22,005 nucleotides of DNA, taken from Alphaproteobacteria bacterium. Its GTDB lineage: Bacteria > Pseudomonadota > Alphaproteobacteria > Rs-D84. The first letter of the stretch is position 1. Each line of letters begins with the position of its first letter. The position numbers and the translations under genes are program-made. This document shows, piece after piece, positions 6,801 through 12,502 of this stretch. The notes below the pieces were generated by a model. The model was not told the origin of the DNA. It ran no database searches and was given only the letters and a program-made list of their open reading frames with translations. The stretch is from positions 1 to 22,005 of the forward strand of contig WRIM01000001.1 of assembly GCA_009782725.1 (NCBI GenBank). Reading direction: 5' to 3'.

Positions 6801-6859
6801 CCGATTTCACAACAGAAATCGAAGGCCGCAAATTCGGAATAAAAATAACAAAAGCATAA
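3827..6859 (+). CDS. ileS: Isoleucyl-tRNA synthetase, type 2 (eukaryote-like)
   Basis: IleRS charges tRNA-Ile with isoleucine and edits misactivated valine. The 1010-residue protein has the class I signature HWGH at 56-59 within PPFANGIPHWGH, then WDCHGLPAE, an editing domain with AWTTTPWTLPANSALAV and GTGVVHIAPAFGDEDF, the WYIDV and NRFWGTPLPIW segments, and KMSKS at 583-587 (RRKMSKSLGNYDDP). The anticodon-binding domain with NNWYIRRSRERFW follows. No C-terminal Cys4 zinc ribbon is present. Length and motif wording fit the type 2, eukaryote-like group, members of which are often resistant to mupirocin. A repeat-derived peptide (about residues 655-671, ALRANEQLTINNEQLN) is inserted just before the anticodon-binding domain. 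The gene overlaps the kinase upstream and is followed 11 nt later by the PNPOx-like gene; control is probably through the leader at 3169-3252. Confidence 0.97.
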   Translation: MTYPKTEARANFPELEHSVLKFWRENSTFQKTMEKTRDGVPFTFFDGPPFANGIPHWGHVGVSAMKDMVFRFQTMRGRHVLRELGWDCHGLPAEQSVEKSTGKLAKDIVAGQGIDAFCEMCRVDVLKYTDVFERVYEREGRWFESAPEFGYATMDKDFMESVIWAMKQLYDKGLLYKDFRVNPFDWKLGTALSNSEASQEYMDVVDDAITVWFELADGRRVLAWTTTPWTLPANSALAVNPKLTYAVMRDADGAEYIIAESRLKSYEKQFANTERIGSVAGADLVGLKYKPLFDYYNDEKLYHVIAGEFVSDSDGTGVVHIAPAFGDEDFWALKNIDPKFPVILNVSEYGNFTDEVTDFAGMNIFDANPKIIEFLKKAGRLVKKESYKHSYPFSYRTHEKLIYRAAESWYIDVPALRDRLIENTKKTDWKSAGERFMKWIEGARPWSVSRNRFWGTPLPIWERNGEFKVFGSVAELEEFFGTKIDDLHRPTLDALEKDGWKRIPDVLDCWVESGSMPFAQMHYPFENKERFEREFPADYIIEGPDQTRGWFYSLMVMATALFDKPAFKTVSVNGLILDDQRRKMSKSLGNYDDPMNLMEKYGADAVRLYILGGNFMKCEPIVLDKEGKVFNEPTKNILVPLWNAYHFFTLYANAGALRANEQLTINNEQLNVLDQYILAELDELIGVTGRALDDYAPDLAIREFVRFLEVLNNWYIRRSRERFWDEEQAAFDTLYFVLVEFCKLLAPFAPFIAEFIYRNLTGAESVHLEDFPEHKNKHNEYNILDSMREVMAVVSVGKQLREKYGLRNRLPLNKISVIGSVFGSMKYNNIIMDELNVKNISVELNQDISSVADSFIYLITPKIGARLGAKLKDIMAASKQTDFNPVDWGLNPDEYEMRLTVKPGITGAALPDNTAVVVLDTNVTKELADEGLARDALRFIQDTRRDMDLNVSDRIVLEYSADSDLEFAINAHADMIKENALIVELRPTAGAADFTTEIEGRKFGIKITKA
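5808..5835. repeat. Heptamer array (AACAATT-like x4) in ileS, with GC mini-hairpin upstream
   Basis: AACAATT, AACAATT, AACAATG, AACAGTT, giving NEQLTINNEQLN. A CGCGC-TTC-GCGCG hairpin lies at 5791-5803 just before it and encodes GALRA. Both read in frame, at about IleS residues 655-671. Confidence 0.9.
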
Positions 6860-6870
6860 AAGGAATCGAT

Positions 6871-7314
6871 ATGAACAAAGCAGAAATTTTAAACTTTATA
6901 GATGCGCAAGCCATTTTGATTCTGACCACTATGAATGGGATGCAGCCTGAGACGCGCGCGTTGATTAATATCCGCAATGCCGGAATCGCGCCGCATCTTG
7001 CGCCTTATTTTAAAAATAACGACCGGATTTTGTTCATTACGAATACGCATACGGACAAGATTAAACAAATCCGCGCGAATCATCGTGGCGCGCTTTATGC
7101 TTACAGCAATAGTTTTTCTGGATTGTTATTGACCGGGAAAATCACCGAGGTCACAGACGCGGAAACAATCGACGCATTGTGGGATGATTCTTGGAAGATG
7201 TATTATCCGGACGGCAAGAATGGCGGGGATTTCTCGGTGCTTGAATTCGTGCCGGAAAATTTCAAATCGTACAGCGGCGAAGACTTTTCAAAGCAAGCCG
7301 GCGCGGTGGAATAA
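6871..7314 (+). CDS. Pyridoxamine 5'-phosphate oxidase-like FMN-binding split-barrel protein
   Basis: A 147-residue protein whose pattern fits the PNPOx-like, general-stress-protein-26 group of flavin-binding split barrels: an N-terminal helix (ILNFIDAQ), strand (AILILTTMNG), then TRALINIRN, RILFITNTHTDKIKQIRAN, RGALYAYSNSFSGLLLTGKITEVTD and WDDSWKMYYPDGKNGGDFSVLEFVPENFKSY. Such proteins bind FMN, F420 or related cofactors; the reaction here is unknown. AAGGA precedes ATG 6871, 11 nt after ileS, and the stop directly abuts the ATG of nth, so it is in the ileS operon. It is much shorter than PdxH and lacks that enzyme's C-terminal part, so I do not call it pdxH. Confidence 0.8.
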   Translation: MNKAEILNFIDAQAILILTTMNGMQPETRALINIRNAGIAPHLAPYFKNNDRILFITNTHTDKIKQIRANHRGALYAYSNSFSGLLLTGKITEVTDAETIDALWDDSWKMYYPDGKNGGDFSVLEFVPENFKSYSGEDFSKQAGAVE

Positions 7315-7974
7315 ATGGCGCCGAATCCGGAAATTTATTTCAAGGAAATGCCGAAACATTTGGATATGACAACGCGGTCGGAATTGTATTCTACAAATGA
7401 ATTCACATTCGCAGTCGCCGTGATATTATCGGCCCAGGCAACGGATAAAAAAGTAAACGAAGTCACGCCTGCGTTGTTTGCAATCGCAGACACGCCGGAA
7501 AAAATGTTGGATTTGGGCGAAGAGGGTTTGAAAAAACATATCAAAGTAATTTCGTTCTTTAATAACAAGGCGAAAAATATTATTGGATTGGCGTCCGCGC
7601 TGAACCACGGCGCACAAAGTCCCGACTATAAATTTCCATTGAAATATCATGATGTCGACGAACTGATGAAACTTCCGGGAATAGGGCGCAAGACCGCGAA
7701 TGTCGTTATGAACGTCTTGTGGGGCGCGCCAATGGTTGGCGTGGACACGCATGTATTCCGCCTTTCGCATCGATTCGGCTGGACAGATAAAAATGACAAT
7801 ACGCCCGATAAAGTCGAAAGAAAGCTATTAAAAATCGTGCCGAAAAAGTACCACGGCATGGTGAATCACGTTATGGTTTTGCATGGGCGGTATATCTGCA
7901 AAGCGCTGCGTCCCAAATGCGCCGATTGTCCCGTGGCAAGGTTTTGCGACGCGGCGGACAAGTCAATTCTTTGA
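7315..7974 (+). CDS. nth: Endonuclease III (DNA glycosylase/AP lyase)
   Basis: Endonuclease III removes oxidised pyrimidines and cleaves the abasic strand in base-excision repair. The 219-residue protein has the helix-hairpin-helix LPGIGRKT at 120-127, with catalytic lysine K126, catalytic aspartate D144 in VDTHVFR, and a C-terminal [4Fe-4S] loop with cysteines at 195, 202, 205 and 211 (C-x6-C-x2-C-x5-C). Length is normal for the family. Its ATG directly follows the TAA of the upstream gene, and no separate promoter is seen, so it is probably the last gene of the ileS operon. Its 3' end overlaps by 12 nt the small unknown gene coming from the other strand (7963-7974), and no intrinsic terminator is visible there. 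Confidence 0.97.
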   Translation: MAPNPEIYFKEMPKHLDMTTRSELYSTNEFTFAVAVILSAQATDKKVNEVTPALFAIADTPEKMLDLGEEGLKKHIKVISFFNNKAKNIIGLASALNHGAQSPDYKFPLKYHDVDELMKLPGIGRKTANVVMNVLWGAPMVGVDTHVFRLSHRFGWTDKNDNTPDKVERKLLKIVPKKYHGMVNHVMVLHGRYICKALRPKCADCPVARFCDAADKSIL

Positions 7975-8247
7975 CATGAACAAATCTTTCGCATAGTCTC
8001 TCAGCATTACAAAGAAGTTCGGGCGAGAATTTACAAGCTCTAACAATTCGTTGTATTTCGTATTCGCCTGTTTATTGACATCCGAGAAAATCAGATGAGA
8101 TCCGATTATAAAATAATCGTGATGTTCGGTCCAACTTTTGGAAAACGGATTTTTGACCTGTGCGGACACGCGCATAGAGTCGATTCCTTTGACCGCGGTC
8201 AATTCCGGTTTTGAAACCGACAGTATATACTTGGTATTTTTTTCCAC
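7963..8247 (-). CDS. Small unknown protein coupled to pheT
   Basis: A 94-residue protein I do not recognise. It starts with GTG at 8247-8245, sharing one base with the TAG stop of pheT (TAGTG), so translation is probably coupled. It contains YILSVSKPELTAVKGIDSMRVSAQVKNPFSKSW, then HHDYFIIGSHLIFSD and a helical tail ending NFFVMLRDYAKDLFMSKN. There is no membrane segment or signal peptide. The tail overlaps the end of nth. An internal ATG (MRVSAQ) is an alternative start. Supported as a gene by tight coupling and open frame only. Confidence 0.55.
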   Translation of the reverse strand: MEKNTKYILSVSKPELTAVKGIDSMRVSAQVKNPFSKSWTEHHDYFIIGSHLIFSDVNKQANTKYNELLELVNSRPNFFVMLRDYAKDLFMSKN

Positions 8248-10580
8248 TATTTATCTCTTATCTTCGCGTCGAATAGTTTCTCTGTTTCCGCAATTATTTT
8301 ATTCTGCAAATCCAATAAATCCGTATCCGACATATTGGATGTCGGTTGGATTACTATCTCGAATGCGACGGATTTCTTTGCATTGCCCAAATCGAACACG
8401 TCGAAAACATTCGTGTCATAAATAATCGGATTGCTGTCTTTGATTGCTTTGACCATGTCATCCGGCGATACATTGTTATCCACAATAAATGCAAAATCGC
8501 GCGTGATTAATGGAAATTCAGGAAAGTCGTTAACCGATTTATGATTTGTGATTTTCGATTCGCGTGTCGCGGATAATTCCGGAATTACCTTTACATCGTC
8601 GACAATACCCAAAACCACGCGGGTCTTGATTCCGAATTTTTTTGCAATCATGGGATGAAGTTCGGCGAATTGCGCAAATGGCTTACCGGTAATGGTAATT
8701 TTACCGGCACGGAACGGATTGGCCCATTTTGGCGGATTATCATCATTGCTAATTGCTAATTTCTCATTGCTAATTAGCGCCAACAAATCTTCGCGGACAT
8801 CATAGATTTCAACATTACGCCCATGTTTGGCGCCGATGTTCGGGCCTGCGATTCCTGTGCGTGCGATTACCAATTGCTGATGCTGTTCGTTCGGCATATC
8901 TCCGTCGAATACGGTGCCAAGTTCGAATAAATTAAGATTCGTTCGTTTAAAACGGTCGTTGTTTGCGATTATATCCAACATGTTTTGGATCAGCCCGTTC
9001 CGCGCGGTATCAAAGTTGGACACAATCGGATTCTTGATTTTGATATTCGGCCGATCGGATAAAAGCTTTTCCTTTTCAGAATCGCCGAAACCGTAAGATA
9101 CGGACTCTGTAAGGCCCAACGCGGCCAAGCGCGATTTAATATTTATAATCTGGGATTTAATATTTGCAGACACGGATTCATGTTTTTTGCTTTTTATATT
9201 TTCATACCCATAAATTCTTATAAGCTCGGACACTATGTTTTCCGGAATCTCTACATCCACGCGCGCGGGCGTCGGAATCACAATCCAATTTTTGTCATTT
9301 ATATTTACGGCAAATCCCAATTTTTCCAAAATTTCTTTCTGTACGCCGGGCGCCAAATCAATCCCGGTTTTCTTTTTGAATAAATCTGGAGAATAGGGGA
9401 TACGGCGGGTTTCCGGCGGGTTTTCGCCCGCGACAAAACTTCCCACAATTTCGCCGCCGCATGCTTCCATAATTATTTCCGCGGCCATTGCAATGGCATC
9501 ACCGGTGATTGTTGGGTTGATTCCACGCTCGTACCTATATGACGAATCGGTGGAAAGGCCCAAACGCTTCGCGGTTTTACGAATGCCGACCGGTTCGAAA
9601 TACGCGGATTCCAAGATTATATTCTTCGTATTATCCGTGGTCATGCCGCGCGCGCCGCCGACAACGCCTGCAAGCGCAAGTATCCCGTCCGAATCGGCGA
9701 TTACCAAATCAGTATCGATTAATTCGTGTTCGGCCCCGAATAAGTCTGTGAATTTTTCGCCAATGTCCGCATTCCGAATTATAATATCGCCATGGATTTC
9801 ATCCGCGTCAAAGCAATGCATGGGTTGCCCAATGTCATAGCATATGTAATTCGTGGCATCTATCGCGGCGTTTTTCGGATTGCTTCCAATGGCGGAAAGG
9901 CGTCCGGCAATTGTCGGATTCGAAGGCGCCATATTTAATCCATGAATTTCGCAAAGGCGATACACCGGGCATGCGACGTTATTTTCGATTCGCGCTTTGC
10001 GCGTTCCGGATTTATCATTCGTAATTTTCAATTTTCCATTTTCAATTTTCAATTTCCCAATCCCTGCGGCGGCAAGGTCCCGCGCGATTCCAATGACGGC
10101 AAGATAGTCCGGGCGATTGGGCGTAATGCCCGCGTCGAAAACGGCGTCAGCGGTTTTTAATTGCGCGCCGATTTCGGAATTTTCCGGCAATTCGATAATC
10201 CCGCTGTGGTCGTCGGAAATCCCCAATTCTTGCGCGCTGCACATCATGCCATGCGATTCGATTCCCCTGATTTTCCCGGATTTGATAAGCATGTCGCCGA
10301 TTTTGCATCCGGGCAGGGCAAGCGCAGAGATAAGGCCCGCGCGCACATTCGGCGCGCCGCATACGATTTGACGCGGTGTCGCTTCGCCGCAATCGACGGT
10401 CAGCTTGTGCAAATGAGTATCCGGGATTATTTCGCATTCAATCACGCGCGCCGCGACCGGCACGATTGGCACCGCGACGTCTTCGACTTCAAGCCCGATT
10501 TCCGTAAGCTTGTCCGCGATTTCAACGACGCCCGCATCCGTATCAAGATAATCTTTCAACCAATCATATGTCCATTTCAT
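8247..10580 (-). CDS. pheT: Phenylalanyl-tRNA synthetase beta subunit
   Basis: PheT is the large subunit of the alpha2-beta2 PheRS that charges tRNA-Phe and carries the editing site for misactivated tyrosine. The 777-residue protein has an N-terminal tRNA-binding OB-fold domain (CEIIPDTHLHKLTVDCG, IVCGAPNVRAG), a B3/B4 editing region (DATNYICYDIGQPMHCFDADEI, LAGVVGGARGMTTDNTKNIILESAYF), the B5 domain around residues 400-475, a synthetase-like core (LGLTESVSYGF), and a C-terminal FDX-ACB anticodon-binding domain (FPEFPLITRDFAFIVDNNVS to the end). ATG 10580 has AAAAAGG about 8 nt upstream and follows pheS by 15 nt. Four heptamer-type arrays lie in frame within it, giving KLKIENGKLKITNDK, INIKSQIINIKS-like, ISNEKLAISN and SKITNHKS peptides. 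It ends TAG, overlapping the GTG of the next gene. Confidence 0.97.
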   Translation of the reverse strand: MKWTYDWLKDYLDTDAGVVEIADKLTEIGLEVEDVAVPIVPVAARVIECEIIPDTHLHKLTVDCGEATPRQIVCGAPNVRAGLISALALPGCKIGDMLIKSGKIRGIESHGMMCSAQELGISDDHSGIIELPENSEIGAQLKTADAVFDAGITPNRPDYLAVIGIARDLAAAGIGKLKIENGKLKITNDKSGTRKARIENNVACPVYRLCEIHGLNMAPSNPTIAGRLSAIGSNPKNAAIDATNYICYDIGQPMHCFDADEIHGDIIIRNADIGEKFTDLFGAEHELIDTDLVIADSDGILALAGVVGGARGMTTDNTKNIILESAYFEPVGIRKTAKRLGLSTDSSYRYERGINPTITGDAIAMAAEIIMEACGGEIVGSFVAGENPPETRRIPYSPDLFKKKTGIDLAPGVQKEILEKLGFAVNINDKNWIVIPTPARVDVEIPENIVSELIRIYGYENIKSKKHESVSANIKSQIINIKSRLAALGLTESVSYGFGDSEKEKLLSDRPNIKIKNPIVSNFDTARNGLIQNMLDIIANNDRFKRTNLNLFELGTVFDGDMPNEQHQQLVIARTGIAGPNIGAKHGRNVEIYDVREDLLALISNEKLAISNDDNPPKWANPFRAGKITITGKPFAQFAELHPMIAKKFGIKTRVVLGIVDDVKVIPELSATRESKITNHKSVNDFPEFPLITRDFAFIVDNNVSPDDMVKAIKDSNPIIYDTNVFDVFDLGNAKKSVAFEIVIQPTSNMSDTDLLDLQNKIIAETEKLFDAKIRDK
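8536..8563. repeat. Heptamer array (GATTTxx x4) in pheT, with GC mini-hairpin
   Basis: GATTTAT, GATTTGT, GATTTTC, GATTCGC, encoding SKITNHKS on the minus strand. CGCG-TGT-CGCG at 8561-8571 overlaps its end. It lies just before the FDX-ACB domain. Confidence 0.75.
8745..8772. repeat. Heptamer array (ATTGCTA-like x4) in pheT
   Basis: ATTGCTA, ATTGCTA, ATTTCTC, ATTGCTA, encoding LISNEKLAISN at about residues 603-612. Its sequence is close to the ATTGCTG array of mnmG at 1103-1130. Confidence 0.88.
9133..9167. repeat. 21-bp-period direct repeat in pheT
   Basis: The 12-mer GATTTAATATTT occurs at 9133-9144 and again at 9154-9165, a period of 21 bp, three heptamers. It encodes ANIKSQIINIKS in the core of PheT. 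Confidence 0.65.
10017..10058. repeat. Heptamer array (ATTTTCA-like x6) in pheT, with GC mini-hairpin
   Basis: ATTCGTA, ATTTTCA, ATTTTCC, ATTTTCA, ATTTTCA, ATTTCCC: 42 bp, 14 codons, giving KLKIENGKLKITND. A CGCGC-TTT-GCGCG hairpin lies at 9991-10003, 13 bp away. Together they form a low-complexity insert between the tRNA-binding domain and the B3/B4 region. Confidence 0.88.
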
Positions 10581-10595
10581 TGTAAAAACCTTTTT

Positions 10596-11558
10596 TTAGA
10601 ATCCGTTTGCCTGCAGCCAGCGCACATCGCCTTTGAAAAATTCACGAAGGTCGGTAAGCCCGTATTTCATCATCGCAAGGCGGTCAAATCCGAACCCAAG
10701 CGCAAAGCCTTGATACTCATCCGGATCGACGCCGACATTTTTTAAAACATTCGGATGCACCATGCCCGCCCCGCCAAGCTCAAGCCATTTGCCGGGCAAC
10801 CATTCTATATCGACTTCTAGTGAGGGTTCTGTGAATGGGAAAAAGCTTGGCCGAATGCGCATGTTGAATTCCCGGCCGAAAAACTTTTCCAAAAACACTT
10901 TGAAATCACCGACAAGGTCGGACAGCGTTATGTCTTTATCAATCCAAAGCAATTCTATTTGATGAAACATGGGCGAATGCGTCGCGTCCATATCGCGCCG
11001 ATACGTCGGGCCTACGACGAACATCTTTATCGGCACACCGTCGGATTCCATTGCGCGGATTTGAACCGACGATGTTTGGGTGCGCAACAGATTTCCGGAT
11101 TCCATAAAAAAAGTATCCTGCATATCGCGGGCGGGGTGGAAATCCGGCGTATTCAGCGCGGTAAAATTATGCCATTCGTCTTCGATTTCTGGCCCGGAAT
11201 AAAATTTGTATCCCATGCCGGTCATGATTTCAGAAATCTCGGTCATATTTTGCGATAACGGATGAAGCTTGCCATAAACGTAAGGCGTAAGGCGTGAGGC
11301 GTGAGACGAATTTGCGGCGGCATCAAGCGCATTTTCCTTTAATTCAGCCAAAATTGAGAGGTCTTCAAGTTCAATTTGACGCAATTTGAACGCTTCGCGC
11401 AATTCTGTGTTTTCCAAGTTCAGAGCCGCCCGCGCATCATTGTCCAGATTCTTCATATCTTTAAGGCGAAGCGTCATAGTGCCGCTTTTGCCGAATGTCG
11501 CGGTATGAAGCGCCGTTAATTCTTCCAATGAATTTATATTCTTAATTTGTTCCAGCAT
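10596..11558 (-). CDS. pheS: Phenylalanyl-tRNA synthetase alpha subunit
   Basis: PheS carries the aminoacylation site of PheRS. The 320-residue protein has an N-terminal helical arm (MLEQIKNINSLEELTALHTATFGK), then class II motifs: GPEIEDEWHNFTALNTPDFHPARDMQDTF, LLRTQTSSVQIRAME, GPTYRRDMDATHSPMFHQIE, WLELGGAGMVHPNVLKNVG and the C-terminal GFGFDRLAMMKYGLTDLREFF. The frame is open to 11675, but the start is ATG 11558, because AGGGAG lies about 7 nt upstream and the upstream extension is repeat-derived. A heptamer array at 11280-11307 adds SSHASRLTPYVY before KLHPLSQN, where relatives have a shorter linker. pheT follows after 15 nt. Upstream, towards rplT, lie a repeat element and a strong palindrome. 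Confidence 0.97.
   Translation of the reverse strand: MLEQIKNINSLEELTALHTATFGKSGTMTLRLKDMKNLDNDARAALNLENTELREAFKLRQIELEDLSILAELKENALDAAANSSHASRLTPYVYGKLHPLSQNMTEISEIMTGMGYKFYSGPEIEDEWHNFTALNTPDFHPARDMQDTFFMESGNLLRTQTSSVQIRAMESDGVPIKMFVVGPTYRRDMDATHSPMFHQIELLWIDKDITLSDLVGDFKVFLEKFFGREFNMRIRPSFFPFTEPSLEVDIEWLPGKWLELGGAGMVHPNVLKNVGVDPDEYQGFALGFGFDRLAMMKYGLTDLREFFKGDVRWLQANGF
11280..11307. repeat. Heptamer array (GTAAGGC-like x4) inside pheS
   Basis: GTAAGGC, GTAAGGC, GTGAGGC, GTGAGAC, encoding SHASRLTPY on the minus strand, at about PheS residues 84-93, just before the KLHPLSQ segment. Confidence 0.9.
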
Positions 11559-11578
11559 TCTTGCTCCCTTTGGTCGCA

Positions 11579-11682
11579 GTGATAAGTAATAGGTGATAAG
11601 TGATAGGAAGTCTGATTCAAGTTCAACCTTCGTATCACTTATCACGAGCAAACGCGTCAGCGTTTGCGATATCACTTGTCAC
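11579..11682. repeat. Inverted heptamer element with nested GC hairpin, 5' of pheS
   Basis: GTGATAA, GTAATAG, GTGATAA, GTGATAG at 11579-11606, then a 24-nt core, then the inverted units TATCAC, TTATCAC (to 11645) and, after an interruption, ATCACTT, GTCACC (11671-11682). The interruption holds a perfect hairpin GCAAACGC-GTCA-GCGTTTGC (11648-11667). The units match those of the 69-bp mnmG element at 1331-1399, so the two are the same family. Confidence 0.82.
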
Positions 11683-11718
11683 CAACAATAAAACCGCCGT
11701 TAGGCGGTTTTATTGTTG
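11683..11718. terminator. Perfect 16-bp palindrome with A/T flanks, probable terminator after rplT
   Basis: The arms at 11683-11698 and 11703-11718 are exact reverse complements around GTTA. The stem has a GC core (CCGCC/GGCGG) and an A-rich 5' part that pairs with TTTTATTGTTG, so a U-rich 3' arm is read in either direction. It lies between rplT and pheS on the minus strand and could end or attenuate transcription from the rpmI promoter before pheS. Confidence 0.65.
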
Positions 11719-11839
11719 CATATAGAACGATAAACGCCAACGATTATTTCTTATCGTCCGTGATAAATCGTGCGGTTTTATTGTTGCATATAGAACGATA
11801 AACGCCAACGATTATTTCTTATCGTCCGTGATAAATCGT
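11704..11839. repeat. 68-bp perfect tandem duplication over the end of rplT
   Basis: 11704-11771 and 11772-11839 are identical. The unit contains the last 28 nt of rplT with its stop, the 3' spacer, and half of the terminator palindrome. Only the copy farther from the gene (11704-11771) still has a partner arm for the hairpin. Confidence 0.95.
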
Positions 11840-12180
11840 TTCGCCGCGTCTATCAATTTTGCGAAATTCGCGTCGTTCGCGTATGCCATTTCGGCCAAGA
11901 CTTTGCGGTCAAGCGTGATGCCCGCCTTCTTTAAACCGTTCATGAATTGGCTGTACGTCATGCCCGCCGCGCGCACCGCCGCATTGATGCGGATAATCCA
12001 AAGGCTGCGAAATTCGCGCTTTTTATTCCGTCTGTCGCGGTATGCGTATTGCCCGGCCTTTTCGGTCTTTTCGCGCGCCGCGCGATATGTCGACGAATGA
12101 CGGCCCAAATAACCTTTGGCCCGGTCAAGTATTTTCTTATGTTTTTGTTTTACGGTTGTCCCGCGTTTTACACGTGCCAT
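11812..12180 (-). CDS. rplT: 50S ribosomal protein bL20
   Basis: bL20 is an early-assembly protein of the large subunit and, in several bacteria, a translational repressor of its own operon. The 122-residue sequence is typical: [24 protein letters not shown] basic N-terminus, then [44 protein letters not shown] and [15 protein letters not shown] lies 6 nt before ATG 12180, and the gene begins 10 nt after rpmI. Its last 28 nt form part of a 68-bp tandem duplication, so a second copy of the C-terminal codons lies just downstream and is not translated from this start. Confidence 0.98.
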   Translation of the reverse strand: MARVKRGTTVKQKHKKILDRAKGYLGRHSSTYRAAREKTEKAGQYAYRDRRNKKREFRSLWIIRINAAVRAAGMTYSQFMNGLKKAGITLDRKVLAEMAYANDANFAKLIDAAKRFITDDKK

Positions 12181-12190
12181 TTTGCGCTCC

Positions 12191-12397
12191 TTATTTCTTC
12201 AAGCCATACGGCGCCATCAATTTGATTTGGTCCGTGTGATTATCGTTCATGTATGAAACCTTGCGTCCCTTGACATTGGCACGTTTGGTCTTTTTGCGCA
12301 AAAAGTGATTGTGTCCGGAAGAACCAGTTTTGATTTTCCCGGTGGCAGTCATTGAAAAGCGTTTTTTCACACTGCTGTTGGTTTTTAATTTTGGCAT
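12191..12397 (-). CDS. rpmI: 50S ribosomal protein bL35
   Basis: A 68-residue, strongly basic large-subunit protein with the family hallmarks [21 protein letters not shown] and a [11 protein letters not shown] stretch. A perfect AAAGGAG precedes ATG 12397. It forms the usual rpmI-rplT pair; infC, which often leads this operon, is not here. A promoter-like pair lies at 12451-12478. Confidence 0.97.
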   Translation of the reverse strand: MPKLKTNSSVKKRFSMTATGKIKTGSSGHNHFLRKKTKRANVKGRKVSYMNDNHTDQIKLMAPYGLKK

Positions 12398-12450
12398 TTT
12401 TATACTCCTTTAGGTCCTTGGGGCTGCCTTGGCCACTTTGGACAGGGGGT

Positions 12451-12478
12451 ATTATGGCATGAAAATCTTATAAATCAA
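12451..12478 (-). promoter_or_regulatory. Sigma-70-like promoter of rpmI-rplT
   Basis: On the minus strand, TTGATT (12478-12473), a 16-nt spacer, CATAAT (12456-12451). The leader of about 50 nt that follows contains GTCC and GGAC arms around a GC-rich interior, which could fold into a hairpin, as in bL20-regulated leaders; I cannot show that it is one. Confidence 0.5.
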
Positions 12479-12502
12479 GAAAAAGTTGCAATCATGGCAT
12501 AA

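Noticed and set aside
3884..6831. Many long minus-strand frames opposite ileS
   Set aside because: They are shadows caused by codon bias in ileS, with no starts supported by ribosome-binding sites and no recognisable motifs.
1103..11307. Phase-variation switches made of heptamer repeats
   Set aside because: A change of one heptamer would shift the frame of essential genes, arrays are short, and units are often imperfect, so slippage switching is unlikely.
11559..11675. Longer pheS start at 11675
   Set aside because: The extra N-terminus is translated repeat sequence, and ATG 11558 has a good Shine-Dalgarno site.
11559..11811. Phe-rich leader peptide controlling pheST
   Set aside because: No short frame with a run of Phe codons was found on the minus strand between rplT and pheS.
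12398..12450. bL20-binding autoregulatory leader before rpmI
   Set aside because: A hairpin is possible, but I could not match it to a known bL20 site, so it is only mentioned with the promoter.
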